DNA of 64,000 bases from Gordionus sp. m RMFG-2023. Taxonomy: Eukaryota; Nematomorpha; Gordioida; Chordodea; Parachordodidae. Below are positions 13,170 through 22,900 of the stretch, piece by piece. Each line of letters begins with the position of its first letter. Positions within the stretch are counted from its first letter, which is position 1. The translations under genes and the position numbers were made by a program. Location of the stretch: NCBI RefSeq assembly GCF_954871325.1, contig NC_088776.1, positions 56,647,301-56,711,300 of the forward strand. The letters run 5' to 3'. The notes beneath the pieces are model-generated. The model was not told the origin of the DNA. It did no database searches and was given only the letters and a program-made list of their open reading frames with translations.

Positions 13170-15145
13170 TTATAAGAATTAAATCTGTCTATTATATGTA
13201 TATATTAATTGGAAAAATTTTTCAAAATTATCATCAAATGAAGGGGATATATCTGATTTACCTATCATTATATGAAATTCATGAATACAAATGAAAGTAC
13301 CATGCTGAAAATATGTTCATCCTAATTTAAATTTTAAACAAACCACCACCTTTCCGAATGATTTATTATTTAGTTACAAATTATAAAATTAAATTTAAGA
13401 AATTGATATTAAATTACAATAGAAAAAATAAAATATTTTAAGTTATCAAATAATAAGAGGTTAACTACAATCATAGTCAAATATATATAAGTAAAACAAA
13501 AATTTTATACATTTCATCAAAAATATTATAAGTTATGAATAACATACATTCTACAATTATGAAGTTATGAGAAAATATACAACACTATATTATAATAGAT
13601 TGAATTATTTAATGGTAATTGAAGGATTAGTAAGTGGACATTTTTTACAAAATTATTTAATTCTTAATAATCTCTGTAATTATTGACATCTCGGAACAGT
13701 ATTATTTTATATATGTATATAAAATTAACTGCATCATACCTTAATGAAATTGCTATCCCTATGTCTAATGATTCTGTACATTATGTTACTATTATTTATT
13801 ATAGAATAATAGCTAGATCAAGATAATGACAACAAAGAAAATGAAAACCCTATAGTTATTAATAAAAATATTCCTATTCCTACTCTTAAAAGATATTTTA
13901 TAATTTATATTATAATTTTATTATATAACTCAAATATAATAATTTATATATATTTTATGGAAAAATTATCTTTCAAAATAAAAGTTATTATTAGTTTTCC
14001 AACTGTTTATTAAATATTGATACAATTATTTACAACATATATTTATTTATTAAGTATATAAATAAAATTTAAATATAACCATTAATAAGTTCATATAAAG
14101 TTTAATAACTGAAAGGTAATATATAATAATAAATACAATTAAATATTTACTTATCTTTTAATTAATAACTAATAATTGAATCATATCAAACATTTTGAAT
14201 ATTTTAATTTTTTTAAAACTTAAATGTGTCCAAAATGTTGTTAATAATTTGTAAAAATTTTAAGGATTTTTTAAAACAGTTTGGACGCAGCTTAAAACAA
14301 TATTTTAGTTAATTATTAAATTTTTTGGATTTAAAGAAAAGTTATTTGGAGAATAGAATAATATTTATTAAAATTATAAAAATAAAATTTGGTGTCTATT
14401 CTATCTCCAGTTTTGGAATAATAATAAAAATGATTATTTTAGAAAGGAACTATTAAATATACACATGAATTTCATATAAAACCTACATTTATCATGAAAA
14501 ATTATTTAAATGCTTTTAAGACTTTCATAAATACTCTTTTAATTTCTCCCTTAACAATCAATCTTAATTGCTACCTAATAAATTAAGACATTGGATTTTG
14601 ACCCTTGCCAATAATCTTCTAAATAGCCAATGGATACGACCACAGAGTTTTTGTGAGACAATCAGGTTGACCTCATATTTGATTTAAATCTATGATAGGA
14701 GGTCTTTGTTTAAAAGAGTATTTAAATATATTAACGTTTCCTGTAGGTTAACTATAAAAACTATAAAATAAAAACCTTATGAAGTGAAGATGGTAAAATG
14801 TGTTATAAAATTGAATGAATGTTAAGGTTGTTACATGATTACCATTGGACCGATTACCCCATAATCATTTTTATTGGACAAATTTTTTTTAAAAGATCAC
14901 TATTGGCTAAATTTGATTGACGTTTTTTGAGGATTATTATAATAGATATCTATCCATTTTTCCAAAATCAAATGTGATAAAATGTTATTAACAAATATGG
15001 TTCCCGTTCTAAATGGCAAAAATAATAATCGCTAAAAATTATAAAAAATATAATCTATTTAAAAATAAATTAAGACTGTTGGTAGTATCATCTGTTTGTA
15101 TAAAATAAATAAATAAAATCAACAAATAAAAAAAATAAAATTAAA
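13170..15145. other. AT-rich non-coding DNA, no gene seen
   Basis: No exon candidate on either strand. The base composition is extreme, with long A/T runs. Confidence 0.55.
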
Positions 15146-15240
15146 TACGTACCGATGACATGACGTAGCGATGACATGACGTAGCGTTGACATGATGTCA
15201 CGATGACGTAGTGAGGACATCGGAAAATTATAATATAGAT
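15146..15240. repeat. Dispersed repeat with internal GATGACATGACGTAGC units (copy 2)
   Basis: Same orientation and same ends as the copy at 5541-5620, but with three 16-bp units instead of two. Both end in GTGAGGACATCGGAAAA. The unit number difference points to slippage after dispersal. Confidence 0.7.
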
Positions 15241-16444
15241 ATATAATATATTTCATTTATAACAAATAGAAACTAGGCTCGCAGCGCCGTTTAACAACAA
15301 TAAACATTATATATCAATTTATTTTAAGACTCTTACTTGCATTTTGGGTCAACTTTCTTGATTTATAATACATTGCTATTAATTGTATATAGACGTGAAA
15401 TAAATATCTGACAAAATTATTTTAATCATAAATAGTTAAAAAAAATTAAGGAGGAATGAGTAAATAAGGCAATTTTGTCATCTAATATTCAGAATACAAT
15501 ATTAAGACAAAATAATTTATAAGATCTGTATCAATATATACCTAAATTAATGAAGAAAAGAAAATTTTACCCATCTTGTTTTTTAAATTAATGCTTATAA
15601 TAATTTACCTCAGCATTTATGGTTTATTTTTAAACCGTAACCACGTGATGTGAAAACTTTAAAAAATAATTTAAAAAAAAATAAATACATATCAAATGCA
15701 ACCTAACTATAAAGGTGCTAAATATTTCTCAATACGATGAGCTTTTGTTCAAATGCCTTGTTACGCCCATGTCGCAAAATATGAAATGTTATATGAAAGA
15801 TAATTTTCCAATTATCTAAATAGTATACGTTATTGTTTAGAATACGGATATGTTGTAAAAGATATTTGCCAAAATTTATTCTTGCTCCTCTAGATATTTA
15901 GTGTTTGTGCAGTGTGATCTGGTGGAATGTTTCTGATTTTAATGTCTGCCAACTTTGTTGCGTGATTCTGCTTGAAATGTATTGCGGGGGGGGGGGGGCG
16001 TAATTCACAATTGATAAGTCTGATGATTTAATCTGATTATTGGTAGCTCAACAAATATGATTCTACAATATTGTGTTACTTTATTGTTCTTATTATTGTT
16101 GGTAAAGAGATATATTTGGGTTAAATCAAAATAACAATATGTAAGTCTAAATTTTTCTCAAAGGTGGCAGAAAAGCTTGGATCTCTATTTGCCTGAGGTT
16201 GGCTTAATATTATTATGACTAAAATACTAAACTGGCTGCTGTTTCACAAGTTTAACTGATTCATCTTTTTGACAATGAAAATCTTTGAACAAAACTTTGT
16301 TTTAAAATGATAAGGAAGGTAATTTGCAAGTTGAGGATGAGATTTGCTAGGCAGGGCAGGGCAGGGCAGGGCATATGAGATTAAGATAAGTATGGAAAAA
16401 TTCAGACAATAAAATTGAAGTAGAGTTGACTACAATCCTGGTAA
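15241..16444. other. Non-coding upstream of gene A, with a G-run and a (GGGCA)n repeat
   Basis: A run of 13 G at 15986-15998 and a (GGGCA)4 pentanucleotide repeat at 16351-16372 are the only distinctive features. No exon was seen. Confidence 0.6.
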
Positions 16445-16658
16445 TAGTGTTGTTTAACGGCCTGTTACGTTTTAAAAACGGTAGGATTCACAATTTAGCC
16501 AAAATAATAATATGTTAGCCCCAAAATTTAACAAATAGGGATTCAAACCTAATTGCAACCTATGAACAAAACTTCCAGCATTATATCATATTAATATGAC
16601 TAAAATCTTAATCATGCTGTTCTTAAAATTGTCCCAAATCTGGAACTTAACAACACTA
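16445..16658. repeat. hAT-like MITE family M1, full-length copy
   Basis: The left end TAGTGTTGTTTAACGGCC and the right end CTTAACAACACTA are inverted repeats. TTTAGCCAAAATAATAAT and the mirrored TGACTAAAATCTTAATC sit inside. It lies about 260 bp upstream of the start codon of gene A. Confidence 0.8.
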
Positions 16659-16919
16659 CATGGGTGTGTAAATGTTATTTAAATTTTTACTTAAAATTAT
16701 ATATATTTAAATACATCTAAATCGGTAAAATTGGTATCTGGTAAGGATAGATCATTTGTATTTTTATCATAAATTAAAAGTTTAGTTGCAAGGATTTCTT
16801 TTATTGTTAACAATATATACATGCCATTTCCTGGGAAGAATAGAGATCAATGTTGAAAATTTAGTTCCCTATTTTCTTCGTGTAACTAAAAATATTATAA
16901 ATCTATATTTCCTTCAAAC

Positions 16920-19900
16920 ATGGTTGTAGCGAAAAAGTTAAAGGTATGAATTGCAAATTTCTATTTTAAATATCATTTATAGCAGATTAATGGTATGGCC
17001 AAGGCTGAAAATCAAGAAAATTCTAAATTGAAAAGAAAAAAAGGTATATTTTTTTAATTTTTTTTATTATTCATGAATTTGAATATAGAAATTAAGGCAG
17101 AAGAAACCGAAGAAATTCTAAAACCCAAATCTAAAAAAGCAAAATGTATACTTAATATAATAAAATAATTATTTTATAATTATAATTCTTTATGTTATTC
17201 ATATCTTAATTATATAAACATTAGATATTATTTTGTCATGTTAATTTTCATATTAAATTTTAGTATCCAAAGAAAAGGAGATAAAAAAATTAGAAGTTCC
17301 TAAAAAAGTTATACAAAAACAAGATTCCAGTTCAGAAGAATCAAGTGACAGTGAAGAAGAAACTATTCAACCACCTACCAAAACCCCTACAAAAAATAAT
17401 ATAAGTATATATTATTTTATTATGTATATTTACGTTATCTTAAAATAAACAGCTACTAAGGAAAAGGAAACAAAAAAAGTGGAAATTTCTAAAAAAGTTA
17501 CCCAAAAAGAAGAATCTAGTTCAGAAGAATCAAGTGATAGTGAAGAAATTATTCAACCACCTACCAAAACTCCTACAAAAAATAATTTAGCTACTAAAGA
17601 AAAGGAAACAAAAAAAGTTGAAATTTCTAAAAAAGTTTCCCAAAAAGAAGAATCTAGTTCAGAAGAATCAAGTGATAGTGATGAAGTAACTACCAAACCA
17701 CCTACCAAAACTCCTACAAAAAATAATTTAGGTAAATTCAAAAATAATAAGTATTTATGAATAAGATGCAAAATTTTACCACATGCACTTTATTTTTTCT
17801 GCTTTAAATTAAACAAATTTACTAGTCTAATTATGTGGTGTACTAATTTCCATTTTTTAAAAATAATTTTGCCAATATAATTATATTTATTAAGATACTG
17901 AATTGGTATTTTAAATTAAGATACAGGTATTGGAGATGAAAGTTTCTATGATATGAACTATTATTGTCAGTTGTCACTAGCTTCACTAAAACATTTTCAC
18001 AATTCATTAGTGGTATATACTAATAATGATTGATGAGTAAGTTTAGAAAGTTCTAGCTTGGTGACAATTCACAACCATATATATAATAAATTAACTGGAT
18101 AATTGCTTCTTTAAGTTAAGAATTTTATAAAAATGGAATTTCCTTGATGAATTGTATCTTAATGAAATGAAAGCAAAAAAGTCAAGTTAGTATTTAACTA
18201 ATATAGTATTTTACTTTTGTTTAAGTTAATCATAAAATGATTTGCCTGAATCTAGTCTAAACATATTTTTGGTCTGAGTTTAGCATATTCTGCATATTTA
18301 TTGAATTGGGATTGGTAAAATTTATAATTATGACTGATTTTCAAATCAAATAATAAATGACTAGTTCTAACATTTAAATATTAATGCTTTTCTGGTTTTA
18401 ACCAAAAAATGCTTTTATATTAATCTCTAATTGGTTGTAATTTATTTTGCTTTGCTTTATAGGAAATGGGTCTACAAAAACTAAAAAACTTCCAGCTGAA
18501 ATAAAACAAATTGCCTCTAAAGAAGAAGATTCTGATGATGATGATGATGATTCTGATGAAGATATGGAGGAGGATGAAAAAAATAATAAAAGTAAACAAA
18601 TAATGCTAAGAAATAGTTTTGATTATTGACTAAACCTCTATCAAAAAATAAATATGGATTAAATTTTTATTTTAAAAATCAAGTATATTATTAATAATAA
18701 AAGTAAACAAATAATGCTAAGAAATAGTTTTGATTATTGACTAAACATCTATCAAAAAATAAATATGGATTAAATTTTTATTTTCAAGTATATTATTTTT
18801 TTCACATAAAAATGTTCCACAATATCATAGAGGGTGGCTCAAACTCACCCATGAAAATTTTTTTAAACATTCCATTTCCTATTTATTTATCAAAGCATAA
18901 ATTTCCCTAAATCTCAGCTCTAAAAATAGTCTACTACTTTCCAGTCTGTCCTTTTCCATACATGAAATTTCCTGAAAATTGCTTATTAGGTTTGGATATT
19001 TTCCCTTTGATGTGTATTAAATCAAAAAATTATTTTCATTACAATTATTGGTTTTGACAGCTTATCTTGTAAAAAAATCAAAATGTGGAATCTTTTATTT
19101 TGTGTACTGCATTCTATTATTTACATTATAAATGAAACATTATTTGTGTATATATGATATTTTGACCTTAGGTTTCTTAAAATTTTATTTTTGTTTTTTT
19201 AAATTTTCATAATTGGATAAAAGCATTCAAAACTTTATAAAAATTCTTATAGGATAATCTAGGAATTATGTCTTGTTGATCCACATTTTTTTCCTGATAT
19301 TCATGCACCATGATCCAATATTTTTGATTCATATTTAGAAATTATCTTTTAACAAATGTCATAAAAAAACCAATTATTTTTATGCAAAAAATATCTATAA
19401 ACCATGGGCAAACCAAGAAAAACTTATTTTTCATATCTCATAACCAATTCCATTTTGTTGCATTATCATGAATAATTAATTGTAATTCATTAATCATATT
19501 ATTTAAATGGAAAAATGTTTAGAGTGAAATGTGTCTTTATAAATATTTTTAAATCCTTCCATATTTTGTTTCTTTTATTCATTTTTTATTATGAAAATAA
19601 AGAAAAACCGATAATATATATTTGGTTCTCAAAAATATAAGCCAGATAAATAAGATTTTTAAACTATTTCAAAATAAAATTTAAATGGAAAAATACTGGT
19701 ATAAATTTTAAATTACTATATTTTACATTTACAGGCAATATACCTTCCAAACCAATTAAACCATCAACAGAAATCAAACAAAACGCCCCTAAAGAAGATG
19801 ATTCAGATGATGACTCAGATGAAGAGTCAGATGATGAAGAAGACGAGGAAGAAAGTAATGTTAAAGGTAAATAATTTTTTATGGATTCAGAAATTATTTT

Positions 19901-22900
19901 TAGGGCAACTGTCTTGAGTTTTTGATAGTCATTTATCGTGATATTTTTAAATTTTTTTAGAAATTTTTTATTTTGTGACTAAACTCATTTTTTTATTGAC
20001 TATCAAGTCTCCACTAAGCCTAAGCCAACTGAAAAATCTCAACAAATTGTGAAAGCAGTGGCTAAAGAAGAGAGCGATCCATCTGATGATGAGGAGGAGG
20101 AAGATGATGACGAAGAAGAGGATGATGAGGAAGACGATGATGAGGAAGAATCACAAGTCAAAGCAAAACCTAAAACTACAGGTTTCACATATAATTCTTA
20201 AATATATCATAGCCTAAATACTCATGTAATTTTTGGGCAAATTATAAAAAGGCTTATATTTCATATAAGATGGATACAGCCTGAACATTTTTCCCCATAC
20301 AATTAATTGGCCATAGTGTTGCTAAATGGCCTAATTGATTATAGTAGCTGAAATATTATCTAAGCCTCTGGATTTGATAAAAGGACATACAAACCTCTCT
20401 GCCATCTATGAGAAAAATCTTAAGGCTTACATAATATTATTTTGGTTAATATATTAAATGAGGCATTTTTAAAAATGCTAATTGGGCAAAAATATTTTTT
20501 ATTAAATGAATAATTTTCATTACTTAATATTGAAATTTATAATTTTCAAAATATGATAGGTGCTGGTGATACAAACGCTGTTGCCCAAATAAGTATGAAT
20601 AATTATTATATTCATTCTTGATTATAGAAATATACTAGTTTATATTTTTTTGCCCATAAATTAAGTTATTATGAATTTTACTACCTTTAAAAAATTAGAA
20701 TCATTTTTTTAAAAGTAAATTTTTCAAAAAATAGAACACAATGTGGTACATGTTATTAAAAATGTTTCACAAAAAAATCTCAGCTAAGAAGCAGTTTAAT
20801 TCCTTTTTTTTTCTTTTTAGAAATAAAATTTTGATAGTTGTCTGAATAGAATGCGATTTTTAGACTAAAAAAATGATAAATTGCCTAATCTAGTACCATC
20901 ATCACCTTATGGTAATGTTATAATAAAGACGAACAAAAAAAGAGTGTCCTAGCTGCTATAGCAAAATTATGACAGGCGGAAACGTAACCTAGATGTTGAA
21001 TGAATTAACCTTAGTTTTATCAATTATTACCTTACATGATTTTTTTTTTCTAATACCATTCAGAAAGCATGAACATCAAATTTAAAGGAACCACTTTACC
21101 AACCTCCAAAACCCAGTTATTAAAAAAATTGAAAGAATGCGGCATGGATCTTGAGAATGTTATAGTCGAGAACGATAATCTGTAATAATTTTATTTATAA
21201 ATTTTAGTGAAAGGCGTTTAAATCTTTGCATTTCTAATTAGACTATTTTTTTAGATTTAAGTCAAACAATTAATATTTATAAATCTTAGGATTGCATCAA
21301 TCACGAATTTAATTCTAAGCTTAGGATTAAAAATTCTTATTACTATAGTTGCTTGTTTACATGTGCGAGCTGAAAATAATTTGCTAAGCATTGAGTTATG
21401 AGTTAATTTATTTATGCCTTTAAAAATTAACCTATATTTTCAAAAAACATATTTCTTGGAGTGATACTTATCACAGGAGAAATTAGTTTAGCCACCTATA
21501 AAAGAGATTAAAAATAAACCAATCATTAAACTTCATTTATTAGAGTATAAATATTTATTTATTTAATGAAATTTATATTAAAAAAAATATTTCCTATAGG
21601 ATCGGGTTTTTAAATTTCGCCAATTTGACCGCTTTTGCCCCGCCTAAGCAAGCACAAAGTTTTAATCAAAGTAAAAATAGCTGTATAAAATATTGAATTT
21701 ATTCTTGAAGATTGTTTTAGATTTCCATAAAATTTTATGATTATTTAAAACAAGCTTGATGATAAATTTGTATTTTTACTAGATTCAGGAGGTACAACCT
21801 GTTACAATTGCAATCAAGTAGGTCATATGTCTTTTGAATGCCCTCAAAAGAAGAGTGGAGGTGGATCACGACCCGGTATATTTACAATATCGATAATATA
21901 AATATAAGCGAAAAAGAAGCATGAAAGAAATTAAATAAATTTAGATAACACATAAAATAAGAGTTAGATAGGGGAAAAAATTGAATAAAAATAAATATCT
22001 TTAAAAAGATAGATATTGTTATTAGAGATCTGCAAAGTTAGGCCTGGCTCAAACGGGCTTTGGGCCAGACTCTAGTCTAATTCTATTTAAAATAATCGGG
22101 TTTAGGCCAAGCCAGGCCTGATATTTTTTAAAAAATTTGGGCTGGGCCGGGTCGCACCTTGGAATTTTTTTTTAAATATATCTAAATTTATCAATTTTAT
22201 ATTGAATTTTTTATGTAAAATAAAAATACTTGATTTTATTTATTGAAACTAAACGACATATAACATATCTCTTTAATTTAGAGTAATTAAATTAATTTTT
22301 ATATTTAAATAAATTCAGGCTGAGCTGATCTGGTAAATTTTTTAAAAAAAATTTGGGTTTGGGCTAGGCCGGCAAAACTTTTTTAAAAAAATTTTGGACC
22401 AGGCCGGGCTTAAAAAATTAGGCCCGATGTAGATCACTAATTGTTATACAATCACGATTATATTGACTCAAATAATTATTTCAAAATTATGTTAGGCGTC
22501 ACTTGTTACAATTGCAATAAAGAAGGACACATGTCCAAAGACTGCCCAGATAAATCTTCAAGAGGTAATCTTTTGATATTCTCAAAAAATTAATTACAAA
22601 ACTCATTTTTGTAGTTATTTTTTGATATGTGTCTAAATTATCTTGATACTTTATAAACAAAAACCCGTAGATTTTTATTATTATTTTTTTGTTTTATTTT
22701 CAATAATGACAAATTTACAGGTGGTGGTGGAGGAGGAGGAGGTTGTTTCAAATGTGGCGAAGAAGGCCATTTCTCAAGGGAATGCCCTAATGGAGGAGGG
22801 GGTGGCGGTGCTAGAAGAGGTAACCTTATAGAGTTTAATGATTAGGTTAAGATGTATCTAAATTGGGAAAAATTTTTTTTTGATATGAGTAATTTTTGTG

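Noticed and set aside
17553-17771. Minus-strand frame across gene A exon 5
   Set aside because: Shadow of the coding repeat: its FFVGVLVGG and SSLSLDSSELDSS strings are the reverse of the real repeat units.
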